DNA from: Desulfovibrionaceae bacterium
Lineage (GTDB): Bacteria; Desulfobacterota; Desulfovibrionia; Desulfovibrionales; Desulfovibrionaceae
Assembly: GCA_017454105.1 (NCBI GenBank)
Contig: JAFTDR010000045.1
Coordinates: 1-42,083, forward strand
Reading direction: 5' to 3'
DNA: 42,083 nt
Part shown: in pieces, positions 25,773 to 34,507 of the stretch
Layout: each line of letters begins with the position of its first letter
How positions within the stretch are numbered: the stretch's first letter is position 1
Notes under the pieces: model-generated
Database searches by the model: none
The model's input: the letters and a program-made list of their open reading frames with translations, nothing else
What the model was told of the DNA's origin: nothing
Position numbers and translations under genes: made by a program

Positions 25773-27044
25773 GTGCTGTTTACATCTCCTGTCTTTCTCT
25801 TTCTTTTTTTGCCGCTTCTTCTTCTTTTTGCGAAAATGGGCTCGTATCTTGGGCCTGAGCGCCTAGGAGCGGTTCTTCTGGTCGCCTCTCTTGGCTTTTA
25901 CGCGTCTTGGGATCTGACATCACTTGTCATTCTCTGCATACTTATTGGGGTCAATTTCTGGATCGCGACGCTTATAACGCTTGAGGAGAGTCCCCTGCCC
26001 AGGCCAATCCTCCTTGCTCTTGGCATAGGCCTAACCCTCCTTCCGCTCCTCTGGTTTAAGTACGCCGATTTTCTTGCGGGAAGTGTCGCATACCTTTTGA
26101 ATATCCCCTATACGGCGAATCCAACCTTTCTCCCTCCAGGCATATCCTTCTATACCTTTATCCAGATTGCCTGGCTTGTCTCAGTGTATAGGGGAAGTGT
26201 TGTGCCAACAGACATTATGCGCCACGCGCTCTTCTCCTCTTTCTTCCCCTGCATTCTCTCTGGCCCCATTGTCCGCTATGAACAGATGGGTCCGCAGTTT
26301 GACCGGCTTTCAGGTCCTGATGCCGAGCGTCTTGCGCTTGGGCTCTCACTTTTCTGTGTGGGCATGGCCAAAAAAGTCCTTTTGGCCGACAATTTGGCCC
26401 CCCTTGCGGATGCGGTCTTCGGTGCTTGGGCAAAGGGCCTCCCTCTTGCCTCGTGCGAGGCCTGGCTTGGGGCTTTAAGCTACTCCTTCCAGCTTTATTT
26501 TGATTTCTCAGGCTATACCGATATGGCCATTGGCCTTGGCCTTCTCTTTGGCCTGCAGCTCCCTGAAAATTTCATCTCCCCGTACAAGGCGACGGGCATT
26601 GTGGATTTTTGGCGGCGCTGGCACATAACGCTTGGCCTGTGGCTTAGGGATTTTCTCTATATCCCCTTAGGCGGAAACAGAGCAGGCAAAGCAAGACAGT
26701 ATCTCAATCTTTTTGTGACCATGCTTATAGGCGGCGCTTGGCACGGAGCAGGCTGGACGTTTATCGTCTGGGGGGCGCTCCACGGCGCAATGCTTTGCAT
26801 AAACCATGCCTTTCGATCCGCGATCAAGGGCAGTGGCGCTGAGCGCATTTTGGCCCTTTTTCCTCTGCGCGCCCTCTCAATTGCCTTAACCTTCTTTTGC
26901 TTAACCCTCTGCTGGGTCTTTTTCCGCGCAGAATCTCTGCCGCACGCGGCATCGATGCTCACCTGCATGTTCACAGGACCCTGGTTTGAGACAGGGCCTG
27001 CGGGCGTAGAGATCCTCCCAAACAATCTCGTAGCCCACTGGTAG
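25773..27044 (+). CDS. MBOAT O-acyltransferase, cut by amber codon
   Basis: 423 residues from GTG 25773 (AAGG upstream, and family proteins start at LFTSPVFLFLFLP); an ATG at 25734 with GAGG is an alternative. Polytopic inner-membrane AlgI/DltB-like acyltransferase that passes acetyl groups across the membrane for polymer O-acetylation. Core motifs are intact: GISFYTFIQIAW, YFDFSGYTDMAIG, FWRRWHITLGLWLRDF, and GAWHGAGWTF with the catalytic His near residue 324. The frame stops at TAG 27042-27044, but family-like sequence continues in the same frame to 27245, so the last two helices are lost unless the stop is read through. The partner gene follows directly. Confidence 0.88.
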   Translation: MLFTSPVFLFLFLPLLLLFAKMGSYLGPERLGAVLLVASLGFYASWDLTSLVILCILIGVNFWIATLITLEESPLPRPILLALGIGLTLLPLLWFKYADFLAGSVAYLLNIPYTANPTFLPPGISFYTFIQIAWLVSVYRGSVVPTDIMRHALFSSFFPCILSGPIVRYEQMGPQFDRLSGPDAERLALGLSLFCVGMAKKVLLADNLAPLADAVFGAWAKGLPLASCEAWLGALSYSFQLYFDFSGYTDMAIGLGLLFGLQLPENFISPYKATGIVDFWRRWHITLGLWLRDFLYIPLGGNRAGKARQYLNLFVTMLIGGAWHGAGWTFIVWGALHGAMLCINHAFRSAIKGSGAERILALFPLRALSIALTFFCLTLCWVFFRAESLPHAASMLTCMFTGPWFETGPAGVEILPNNLVAHW

Positions 27045-27245
27045 TCCCTGGCCATTTTGCCACTCTCGGCCCTGCTTATCTGGTTTTTTCCCTGCAGCCA
27101 CGAGATTTTTACGCGCCGTGAAAACGTGCCCTCCTGGCTCCGTTTCCGTTTTTCAGGCGTGTGGGCTGTCTCAATAGCTCTGCTTTTTGTTGTGAGCGTC
27201 CTCTCCCTCTCGGACAACCAAGCTTTTCTCTATTTCCAATTCTAG
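27045..27245 (+). pseudogene. C-terminal remnant of MBOAT gene after TAG
   Basis: In frame with the preceding gene and without a start or ribosome site of its own. Encodes SLAILPLSALLIWFFPCSHE, then a polar loop (IFTRRENVPSWL) and a final membrane helix (WAVSIALLFVVSVLSL), the usual end of AlgI-type proteins, including the W..P.S.EI pattern. Ends with TAG 11 bases before the next ATG. Confidence 0.85.
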
Positions 27246-27255
27246 GGAGGGTGTG

Positions 27256-28473
27256 ATGCTTTTTCCGATCTCACCGGCAGACTATCTTGGCCGCTTTGGC
27301 AGAACCGTTCTTGGCCTCTTTCTTTTTGTCGGACTGTTCATCCTCCCCTATTCCCTGTTTTGGCTGTACAGCTCAGGCGATGTGGCCCTTGAGCGGGTTA
27401 TCGAGCGGCAGGCGCAGGGGGATTTTGTGATCTTTGGCTCAGGCGTATCCCAGGATTTTGTCGACTACAAATTGGCCCTCTATACGAAGGTTAAGCCAAA
27501 AATTGTCGCACTTGGCTCCTCGCGTGTCATGCAGTTTCGGGCGCGCTATTTTAGGAAGTCTTTTTTAAACATGGGCGGTGTCGCAGGCAATCTTCCTGTT
27601 TTGCGCTCAACCTTGGACGCCATGCTTGCTGTGCATGTCCCAGAAGTTGTTCTGCTTGGGCTTGATTTTTGGTGGTTTATGCCCAAGTGGAATCCCGATC
27701 CCTTTGCCTCAGAACCTCCAACAAGCGGATCCTATCGCTACACACTGGCAAGCCTTAAAAAACCGTGGGCTAGGCTTATAGACGGCAAGGTGCGTCCAGA
27801 GGATATCTTTGCGCCCTTTTTCTCTTTTCGCGATGACCGTTTTGGCATAATGGCCCAGACAACAGACGATGGTTTTGCAAGTGATGGGTCTTGGTATTAT
27901 ACAGCCGAGACGACAGGGCAAAAAAAGCCCTTTGACTACGCTTTTTTAGATACGCTGAAACAAGTGCGCTACGGGATAAAGGCCTTTTACCATGCAAAAC
28001 CCGACGAGCAGGCGCCTTCGTCGCGGCATCTGGATGCAATTTCTGAAATCTATTGCCGACTGAAATCGAGGGGCGTGCGGGTCTATTGTTTTATTCCGCC
28101 TCTAGCCGAGACAGTCTACACGGCTATGAGGGCGCGCGAGGCGGCCTACCCGCATCTTTTTGAGCTGGCAAGCGCTTTAAAGCAGAGGGGTATCCCTGTG
28201 CTTGATATGAGCAATCCGAGGACACTTGGATCGAATGACTGCGAATTTGTGGACGGTTTTCACGGGGGGGAGATTTGTTATCTTCGAATCATCCGCAACC
28301 TCTGTGATCAGTGGTCGCCGCTCTTAGGCTATGTGCATGTCGAGGCCGTGACGCGGGCCATTTCCCTCTGGAAAGGGCATGTCGCGGTCCATGATCCGCG
28401 GGTGACCTCCCTGTGGGAGCAGGATTTCAATGATCTCGGCTGCAGAAAACATCAGAAGGAGCCGAGCAGGTAG
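27256..28473 (+). CDS. SGNH-like partner of MBOAT acetyltransferase
   Basis: 405 residues from ATG 27256 (GGGAGG upstream; GTG 27253 also possible). One N-terminal membrane anchor (TVLGLFLFVGLFILPYSLFWL), then a periplasmic SGNH-hydrolase-like domain: block I Ser in VALGSSRVMQF (about residue 95) and a late DGFH (about 335) giving Asp and His. This is the arrangement of DUF1574/AlgX-DltD-like proteins that transfer acetyl groups from the MBOAT partner to an exported polysaccharide. The block I Ser has a GSS rather than GDS context, common in this subgroup. Polymer unknown. Confidence 0.8.
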   Translation: MLFPISPADYLGRFGRTVLGLFLFVGLFILPYSLFWLYSSGDVALERVIERQAQGDFVIFGSGVSQDFVDYKLALYTKVKPKIVALGSSRVMQFRARYFRKSFLNMGGVAGNLPVLRSTLDAMLAVHVPEVVLLGLDFWWFMPKWNPDPFASEPPTSGSYRYTLASLKKPWARLIDGKVRPEDIFAPFFSFRDDRFGIMAQTTDDGFASDGSWYYTAETTGQKKPFDYAFLDTLKQVRYGIKAFYHAKPDEQAPSSRHLDAISEIYCRLKSRGVRVYCFIPPLAETVYTAMRAREAAYPHLFELASALKQRGIPVLDMSNPRTLGSNDCEFVDGFHGGEICYLRIIRNLCDQWSPLLGYVHVEAVTRAISLWKGHVAVHDPRVTSLWEQDFNDLGCRKHQKEPSR

Positions 28474-28490
28474 TGGCAGGTAGTTTTTTC

Positions 28491-29660
28491 ATGTGTGTTG
28501 CGATGCGATCCGTATCAATAGCGCTCGCGCTGCTTCTTTTTTTGGGCGCGGGCGATGCGTTTTCCGCAAGAGCCAGGGCTAAGCCTGAAGCCCAAGTACC
28601 CCAGGCCAAAGAGACTCCAAAGGACGCTCCAAAAGACGCTCCAAAAGACGCGCCAAAAGAGTCTGACGAGGCCCTTCTCGCCTACCGGCAGGGCGACTTT
28701 GCTCGGGCGCGTCTTCTCTGGGAGAAGCGTGCCCAGGCAGGAGACGCCTATGCCATGAACAATCTCGGCATACTCTATGACCGCGGTCAGGGAGTATCGG
28801 TGGATCTTGGGCGCGCTTTGCACTGGTTTGCGCTCTCAGCCAAGGCTGAAAACCCCCAGGGCATGAGCAATTACGGTTGGATGCTTGACCAGGGCCGCGG
28901 AATTCCGGCCAATCCCAGGGAGGCGGCCCGCTGGTATGATAAAAGCGCGCGCCTTGGCCAGGCTGAGGCGCAGTTTAATCTTGGTCTTATGTATGAGCGC
29001 GGGCGAGGTGTTCCAAAAAGCTATGAGAATGCCTGCGCCTGGTACAGCCGGGCGGCCGCGCAGCAGGAGACCATGGCCCTAGCGCGCTTAGGCCACCTCT
29101 ACCGCGATGGGCTTGGCGTTCCAAAAGATGAGTCCAAAGCGCAGCTTTTGCTCTATGCTGCGAGCATGAACGGCAATAAGGAGGCGATTGAGGAGCTTGA
29201 GGCCATGGCGCCCAAGGACGCCTCATCGCGCGGCATAGCCCTCTTTGGCCAGCGCATGGATCAGACAGACCGCCCGACAATGCGCAGGGCGCTTGAGCAG
29301 TCGGGCATCCCGAAAGTTCGGGTGAACGATAACTTCATCTGTGATGTCTACGATGTGCGCAAAGCTGTGCCTGGGGCCGGACAGATGACGGTTTGCTATG
29401 GAAGCACACCACCTCTGCCGCTTGGTTTTCTAAAAATCGATTATGGGGCCCAGAACGCAACGCTTGCCGTGCAGATTCACACGATGGTCGAGGGGCGCTT
29501 TGGCAAACCCTCGGCTTCGGAGAGCGATGTGTCAAGCCTGTGGAATATGGGAACAGTGCTTATCGCCACGCAGTATGTGCCGGCGCACGGGCAGATGAGC
29601 CTTATGTACATGGTGCCCAGGGTCTATTATCAGACCCGCTCGCACAAGGCTTCAAAGTGA
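28491..29660 (+). CDS. Sel1-repeat periplasmic protein
   Basis: 389 residues from ATG 28491; an in-frame GTG at 28473 overlaps the previous stop, and ATG 28503 is a third choice. Signal peptide (MRSVSIALALLLFLGAGDAF), a DAPKDAPKDAPK linker made of short tandem repeats, then about five Sel1-type TPR repeats (for example AMNNLGILYDRGQGV, AQFNLGLMYERGRGV, ALARLGHLYRDGLGV) up to about residue 240. The C-terminal ~140 residues are an unrecognised domain with two Cys (FICDVYD, MTVCYGS) that might form a disulphide. Sel1 repeats are protein-protein scaffolds; the partner is unknown. Confidence 0.88.
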   Translation: MCVAMRSVSIALALLLFLGAGDAFSARARAKPEAQVPQAKETPKDAPKDAPKDAPKESDEALLAYRQGDFARARLLWEKRAQAGDAYAMNNLGILYDRGQGVSVDLGRALHWFALSAKAENPQGMSNYGWMLDQGRGIPANPREAARWYDKSARLGQAEAQFNLGLMYERGRGVPKSYENACAWYSRAAAQQETMALARLGHLYRDGLGVPKDESKAQLLLYAASMNGNKEAIEELEAMAPKDASSRGIALFGQRMDQTDRPTMRRALEQSGIPKVRVNDNFICDVYDVRKAVPGAGQMTVCYGSTPPLPLGFLKIDYGAQNATLAVQIHTMVEGRFGKPSASESDVSSLWNMGTVLIATQYVPAHGQMSLMYMVPRVYYQTRSHKASK

Positions 29661-29759
29661 GCAAGAAACTCCCCGCCTTGTGCGGACAAGTGTACTGAAT
29701 CTTTTAACGGAGGCAGCGTTTTCTCTTTTTTTGCAAGAGATTGCGACGCTGAAAAGTGG

Positions 29760-31025
29760 ATGACTCGAAAAGATCGAACAGAAGGCATTTACAGCCGCCG
29801 CGAGGTTCTCGATGAGGGTGAGCGGCGCCAGTACTGTCTGATTCAGCTCAAGGACCTGCTCCTCTATGCGTACCGCTATTCTGAGGATGTGAAGAAGCGT
29901 TTTGACAGGGCGCAGTTCAATGTCGAGAAATTCAAAAATCTCTCCGACATAAAACATGTTCCCATTTTAAAGAAAAAGGAACTGATCTTTCTTCAGTCCA
30001 TGGGTCCGCGTTTAGGCGGTCTTTTGACCCGCGATATCGGCGAGCTGAAAAGGATTTTTCTCTCCCCTGGCCCCATTTTTGATCCCGAGGATAGGACTGA
30101 GGATTACTGGGGCTATACAGAGGCCTTTTATTCCGTTGGCTTTCGGCCGGGCGACTGCGTGCAGAATACCTTCAACTACCAGCTCGGCCCGGCAGGCTTC
30201 ATGTTTGAGGAGCCGCTCAGCAATTTGGGATGCGCCGTCATTCCCTCTGGACCTTCTGATGCGGCAACCCAGCTCGATATCCTGCAGAAGCTGCGCGTCT
30301 CAGGCTATGTCGGGACGCCCAGTTTTCTCATGCATCTTGCGCGCAAAGCCGAGGAGAAGGGCATTAATCTGCGCAAGGAGCTTTTTCTCGAGGTCGCCTT
30401 TGTCACAAGCGAGCGTCTCTCAGAGAAGATGCGCTCGCAGCTTGAGAAAAAATTCGACATCATTCTCCGCCAGGGCTACGGGACAGCGGATGTCGGCTGC
30501 ATAGGCTATGAGTGCTACCACAAATGCGGCCTGCACATCGCAAACCGCTGTCTTGTTGAGATCTGCCATCCTGACACTGGCATTCCCTTAAAGGACGGCG
30601 AAGTGGGTGAGATTGTCGTCACTGCCTTTAACAAGACCTATCCCTTGATCCGTTTAGCGACAGGCGATCTCTCCTATATCGACAGAAGCCCCTGTGCTTG
30701 TGGCCGGACAAGTCCAAGGCTTGGCAGCATAGTTGGTCGCGTCGATACGACTGCGCGTATTATGGGCATGTTTGTCTATCCCCATCAGGTCGAGCAGGTG
30801 ATGAGCCGTTTTGAAGAGATCAAACGCTGGCAGATCGAAGTGACCAATCCGGATGGTATCGACGAGATGGCGCTCTATATTGAAACAAACGACTTCAAAC
30901 GCCAGGACGAGCTGCTCCATCAGTTTAGGGAAAAGATTAAGCTCCGCCCAACTCTCTATGTCAAAACCCCAGGCAGTCTCCCGGCCCAGATTCAGCCGAT
31001 AAGTGATAAGCGCAAGTGGGATTAG
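29760..31025 (+). CDS. Second phenylacetate-CoA ligase-like enzyme
   Basis: 421 residues. Related in layout to the protein at 15487-16776 but divergent. The N-terminal ATP loop is not the canonical SSGTTGK; the region reads IFLSPGPIFDPE, so adenylation chemistry may differ. Later motifs are recognisable: QGYGTADVGCIGYE, EICHPDTGIPLKDGEVGEIV, RLATGDLSYI, CACGRTSPRLGSIVGRVD and the C-terminal lid. A Cys-rich patch (GCIGYECYHKCGLH and CACGR) resembles zinc-binding insertions in PaaK relatives. Substrate unknown. Starts about 100 bases after the Sel1 gene, preceded by a small AGCGTT/GACGCT hairpin. Confidence 0.82.
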   Translation: MTRKDRTEGIYSRREVLDEGERRQYCLIQLKDLLLYAYRYSEDVKKRFDRAQFNVEKFKNLSDIKHVPILKKKELIFLQSMGPRLGGLLTRDIGELKRIFLSPGPIFDPEDRTEDYWGYTEAFYSVGFRPGDCVQNTFNYQLGPAGFMFEEPLSNLGCAVIPSGPSDAATQLDILQKLRVSGYVGTPSFLMHLARKAEEKGINLRKELFLEVAFVTSERLSEKMRSQLEKKFDIILRQGYGTADVGCIGYECYHKCGLHIANRCLVEICHPDTGIPLKDGEVGEIVVTAFNKTYPLIRLATGDLSYIDRSPCACGRTSPRLGSIVGRVDTTARIMGMFVYPHQVEQVMSRFEEIKRWQIEVTNPDGIDEMALYIETNDFKRQDELLHQFREKIKLRPTLYVKTPGSLPAQIQPISDKRKWD

Positions 31026-31048
31026 TTTTAGGAGCCACAAGGACGTAC

Positions 31049-31447
31049 ATGACTATGGCAGAAAAAATATTGGATTCGGGCATGCAGGCCCTTCTTGACT
31101 GGTTGACTGAGCGCTACGGCCAAATCCACGGCGCAGAAGAGGAAGCAAAGAGCGCGTTAGCTAGAGGAGACACAGAGGAATATGCGGCAAAGCTCACTCG
31201 TAAGGCCGAACTCTTAGCCGATCTGCCGAAGGATGCGCGCCCCTATCTTTTAGAGGCGCCAGAAGCTGTGCGCGGCAAAGTCTTGCAAAAGCTCACGCGC
31301 TTCTCGCAAAGTGCCGCCTACGGGCTTAAGCTCAAATCGACCTTTTTCATGAGCGCGCTCCTCTACCGCGATGATCACGCGCCAGGTGAGCCCGACAATT
31401 TTTCCGTCTTTCTTAGCGAACTCACAGACGAGGCAAAGGCTTTATGA
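31049..31447 (+). CDS. Conserved hypothetical protein, helical
   Basis: 132 residues, ATG 31049 with AAGGA upstream. I do not recognise the family. Predicted mostly helical and charged, with no signal peptide or membrane segment (AEEEAKSALARGDTEEYAAK, then a central LPKDARPYLLEAPE). Overlaps the next gene by 4 bases (ATGA), so translation is probably coupled. Lies between an adenylating enzyme and an EF-hand protein. Confidence 0.75.
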   Translation: MTMAEKILDSGMQALLDWLTERYGQIHGAEEEAKSALARGDTEEYAAKLTRKAELLADLPKDARPYLLEAPEAVRGKVLQKLTRFSQSAAYGLKLKSTFFMSALLYRDDHAPGEPDNFSVFLSELTDEAKAL

Positions 31448-31779
31448 GAGCGCGCAGGACACAAAGAGCGCTTCTTTTTACACCCATAGTTCTCTTCTCT
31501 TTCTTGGCATGCGCCCATGCAGAGCCACCCTGTGCAGAGCCTATCCCAGGAGATCTTGCGCGTTTTTGCAAAGCAGACGCGGATCGCAGCGGTAGCCTCT
31601 CTCAGCCTGAATTTCTCGCCGCTTTTCCCGATCTAACAGATCAGGCTTTTCTTGCGCTCGATAGGGACGGAAACGGCCTTTTAGACGCAGATGAGTGGCG
31701 AATGCACAGGAGAAGCCATGGGGGTGGGCAGAGTACTCCCTCATCCAATCTTTTAATTTCGCCGCCAAAAGAGCCATAA
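31444..31779 (+). CDS. Secreted EF-hand protein
   Basis: 111 residues. N-terminal signal peptide (LLFTPIVLFSFLACAHA); FLACA could alternatively act as a weak lipobox. Two EF-hand calcium loops: DADRSGSLSQPE (45-56) and DRDGNGLLDADE (73-84), both with acidic or polar residues at positions 1, 3, 5 and Glu at 12. Expected to bind calcium in the periplasm. Two Cys (30 and 42) flank the first helix. Its stop overlaps the ygiQ start by one base (TAATG). Confidence 0.85.
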   Translation: MRARRTQRALLFTPIVLFSFLACAHAEPPCAEPIPGDLARFCKADADRSGSLSQPEFLAAFPDLTDQAFLALDRDGNGLLDADEWRMHRRSHGGGQSTPSSNLLISPPKEP

Positions 31780-33527
31780 TGTCACACATTCGCCAGCCGC
31801 TCTTTGTCCCCATGTCCCGGGCTGAATATACGGCTCTTGGCTGGGATGCGCTCGACATCCTCTTAATCTCTGGGGATGCCTATGTGGATCATCCCTCCTT
31901 CGGCATAGTTCTGCTTGCGCGCTGGCTCATTGAGAACGGTTTTCGCACAGGCCTACTCTGCCAGCCCCCGTGGGATAGGCCCGATGCGCTCATTGCTATC
32001 GGGCGGCCACTTCTCTGCGTTGGGATCGGAGCAGGCTCTGTCGATTCTCTGCTTGCCCACTACACGGCGTTTAGGAAAAAGAGAGGTGAGGACGCCTTCT
32101 CTCCTGGAGGGCGCATGGGACTGCGTCCAAACAGGGCAACAATTGTCTACGCGAACCTTGCGCGCAGGGCCTATCCAGGACTTCCTTTAGTCTTAGGCGG
32201 AATTGAGGCCTCAACGCGCAGAGTCACGCACTACGATTTCTGGTCCGATAGCCTAAGGCGCCCAATACTTTTTGACGCCAAAGCCGATCTTTTAGTCTAC
32301 GGCATGGGCGAGCGGGCCATGGTCACGATTGCCAAGCGCCTTCAAGATGGAGAGAAAGTTCACGAGATAGTCGGTGTGCCTGGGACTGCCTGGATAAGTC
32401 CTCTCTCTGCGACGCTCGGTCCTCTGCGTGTGCCTGCGGAGTACGATCAAAGTGCTGCTTTTGTCTTCCCAGCGCATGAGGCCTGTCTTGCGGATCCGAA
32501 AGCCTTTATGGCGCTCTCTCTCGCACTTGAAGCCCAGGTGCATGCGCAGACGCGCTGGGCGTATCAGGAATGCTCGGGCCGGGCGCTTGTTCTCGCAAAG
32601 CCCGCACAAAAATTGTCAACTGAGGAGATGGACGCGGTCTATGGGCTTCCTTTCACACGCAAGGCGCATCCATCGTATAGGGAGAAAATACCCGCGGCCT
32701 CGATGCTCGCAACAAGCATCACAAGCCACAGAGGCTGCGGCGGGGGCTGCTCGTTTTGCTCGCTCGCCATGCATCAGGGCCGCATGATAAGCTCGCGCTC
32801 AGAGGGCTCTCTTCTCTCTGAGGCACGCGAGCTTGCCCGCAAAAAGCCTGCAAGCAGGCGATCGACTGGTCTTGCGATATCCGATGTCGGTGGCCCAACC
32901 GCGAACATGTGGGGGGCCATATGTCGCCTGCGCGAAAAAAAGCCGGGTCAAGCCTGCAAGCGGGAGAGCTGCTGCTATCCGGATCTCTGCCCCAATTTCT
33001 CCTTCTCGCAAAAGGCGCATGTGGATCTTCTGACACACATTGCCTCTCTGCCTGGTGTTGCGAGCGTGCGCGTTGCAAGCGGCATACGGCCGGATCTTGC
33101 GCTCACAGATGCGCATGCTCTTGCCGTCTATGTCCGGGAATTTACCGGCGGGCAGTTGAAACTTGCCCCAGAACACGCTGTGCATCATGTTTTGTGCGCC
33201 ATGAGGAAACCGGATCTCTCGCTTTTTGAGCGTTTTCTCTCTGTCTTTATGCGCGAGAGCCGCAAGGCGGGTAAGGAACAGTATATTGTCCCATACCTTA
33301 TGAGCGCTTTTCCCGGCTGCACGGATGAGGATATGCGTGTTCTTGCGGCCTGGCTCGCCAAAAGAAACTGGAGTCCGAAGCAGACACAGTGTTTTATTCC
33401 GACACCAGGAACTATTGCGACGGCCATGTTTTACTGCGGCACAGACACTGCTGGACGGCCAATGTATGTTGCGCGCAGCGATGCCGCTCGGCTCCGCCAG
33501 CATGCGATTCTGACACGGCCACGCTGA
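31779..33527 (+). CDS. YgiQ-family radical SAM protein
   Basis: 582 residues. The N-terminal UPF0313 domain begins PLFVPMSRAEYTALGWDALD with GDAYVDHPSFG, a YgiQ hallmark. Radical SAM cluster CGGGCSFC (Cx3Cx2C, about 319-326) within TSHRGCGGGCSFCSLAMHQG. The C-terminal KLAPEHAVHHVLCAMRKP and YIVPYLMSAFPGCTDEDM are also characteristic. Extra Cys (CKRESCCYPDLC) suggests another cluster or zinc site. Biochemical role of YgiQ is not established. The frame extends upstream of 31779 but overlaps the EF-hand gene. Confidence 0.93.
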   Translation: MSHIRQPLFVPMSRAEYTALGWDALDILLISGDAYVDHPSFGIVLLARWLIENGFRTGLLCQPPWDRPDALIAIGRPLLCVGIGAGSVDSLLAHYTAFRKKRGEDAFSPGGRMGLRPNRATIVYANLARRAYPGLPLVLGGIEASTRRVTHYDFWSDSLRRPILFDAKADLLVYGMGERAMVTIAKRLQDGEKVHEIVGVPGTAWISPLSATLGPLRVPAEYDQSAAFVFPAHEACLADPKAFMALSLALEAQVHAQTRWAYQECSGRALVLAKPAQKLSTEEMDAVYGLPFTRKAHPSYREKIPAASMLATSITSHRGCGGGCSFCSLAMHQGRMISSRSEGSLLSEARELARKKPASRRSTGLAISDVGGPTANMWGAICRLREKKPGQACKRESCCYPDLCPNFSFSQKAHVDLLTHIASLPGVASVRVASGIRPDLALTDAHALAVYVREFTGGQLKLAPEHAVHHVLCAMRKPDLSLFERFLSVFMRESRKAGKEQYIVPYLMSAFPGCTDEDMRVLAAWLAKRNWSPKQTQCFIPTPGTIATAMFYCGTDTAGRPMYVARSDAARLRQHAILTRPR

Positions 33528-33536
33528 CCTATGTAC

Positions 33537-33575
33537 GCGTTCCCCGCCAAAATGCGGGGAACGCTTGTCTTTTTT
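33537..33575 (+). terminator. Rho-independent terminator after ygiQ
   Basis: 11-bp perfect stem GCGTTCCCCGC / GCGGGGAACGC with loop CAAAAT, then TTGTCTTTTTT. Confidence 0.95.
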
Positions 33576-33601
33576 ATGTTTGTATCTTGCAGGCTTCGCG
33601 C

Positions 33602-34154
33602 GTATACAGCGGTCAGGAAAAAAGGTGCCACTGTACGTCTGACACCCGTTCGCAAAACTGTCAGTTTGTTTTTGGCTTAAGGAGACATTCGCAATATATA
33701 CTCCATCTCGAAAAAAAACTTGTACGAGAGGAAAGCATTTTTCGAGCCTGAGTATGTACTGCGGGCAGGAAAAAAGTTGCAACCAGTTTCGCTACGAAGC
33801 CTCTTGTTCTTAGAACCGCATACATCGGACAGAATTACCTTTTTTCTGGCTTGAGTATATACAGCGCTCAGAAAAAAAGTGGCCACTGAGAGTTGAAAGT
33901 ACTTGACTTAGTAGGGTTTTCCTTTCGTAAAAATATCAGTTTGTTTTTGGCTCGAGTAGATCAAAGTCTGAACTCTCTTTGTGTCGCAGAGAGGAATCAT
34001 AGGGACGTCTTATACTCGGAAGCAAGAAAAAAGTTTTCGGACAAGGGATTGAGGGATTCAAGGATTTAGGGAATTCTGGGACTTCGCAGCCAAAGGGCTT
34101 GCGCGTGTCTTTCAACCGGCAATTTCTCCCTGACCGCACAATAGTTTTGAGTAC
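33602..34154. repeat. Chained cluster of TATACT-family elements
   Basis: Five units in a row fill this intergenic stretch: about 33602-33680, 33693-33759, 33752-33861, 33854-33961 and 34011-34154. Neighbouring units share a junction reading GAGTAT(G/A)TAC, so the right end of one is the left end of the next. Left arms read TATAC(A/T)GCG(G/C)(T/G)CAG then an A tract; right arms read CAGTTTGTTTTTGGCT then GAGTA. Unit interiors differ. No gene is seen in the ~740 bases between ygiQ and slyX. Confidence 0.8.
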
Positions 34155-34270
34155 AGTGGCCCATGAGAACAAGCGCAATTGGTACGCCGGGGGTGACCGG
34201 TACGCTGCACAAGTACTTGGTTTATTGCTGTGCTGGCTTTGCGAGAATCTGGGAGCTTAGGGGGTTTTTT

Positions 34271-34504
34271 GTGACAGATGACGAGCGTCTTACCCGTCTT
34301 GAGGAGACTGTCTATTTTCAGGACAGACTCATTGGTGAACTGAATACCCGGATCACGGAGCAGACCTGCAGCCTTGAGCGCGTTCAGGCACGCGTGGGGC
34401 GTCTAGCAAAAGAGCTTGCCGACATGCGGGATCTTCTGGCGGCTGCGGGATATGTGTCTGAGATTCCGCCGCATTCCGTGCCCGAGCGTTTTCTTACGGA
34501 GTGA
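34271..34504 (+). CDS. slyX: SlyX-like small coiled-coil protein
   Basis: 77 residues from GTG 34271, with GGGGG six bases upstream; the frame is open earlier but starts in repeat DNA. The sequence DERLTRLEETVYFQDRLIGE, followed by LNTRITEQ and a C-terminal PPHSVPER segment, is characteristic of SlyX. Function poorly defined. Its stop is followed directly by tlyA, suggesting an operon. Confidence 0.85.
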   Translation: MTDDERLTRLEETVYFQDRLIGELNTRITEQTCSLERVQARVGRLAKELADMRDLLAAAGYVSEIPPHSVPERFLTE

Positions 34505-34507
34505 GTG

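Noticed and set aside
27042..27044. Pyrrolysine codon
   Set aside because: MBOAT proteins are not known to use pyrrolysine, other genes here end in TAG, and no pyl gene is visible; a nonsense change is simpler.
32799..33782. 327-codon minus-strand open frame
   Set aside because: Antisense to ygiQ and running into repeat DNA; composition is that of a shadow frame.
33602..34154. CRISPR array
   Set aside because: Units vary in length and sequence, arms are inverted repeats rather than one constant direct repeat, and no cas gene is near.
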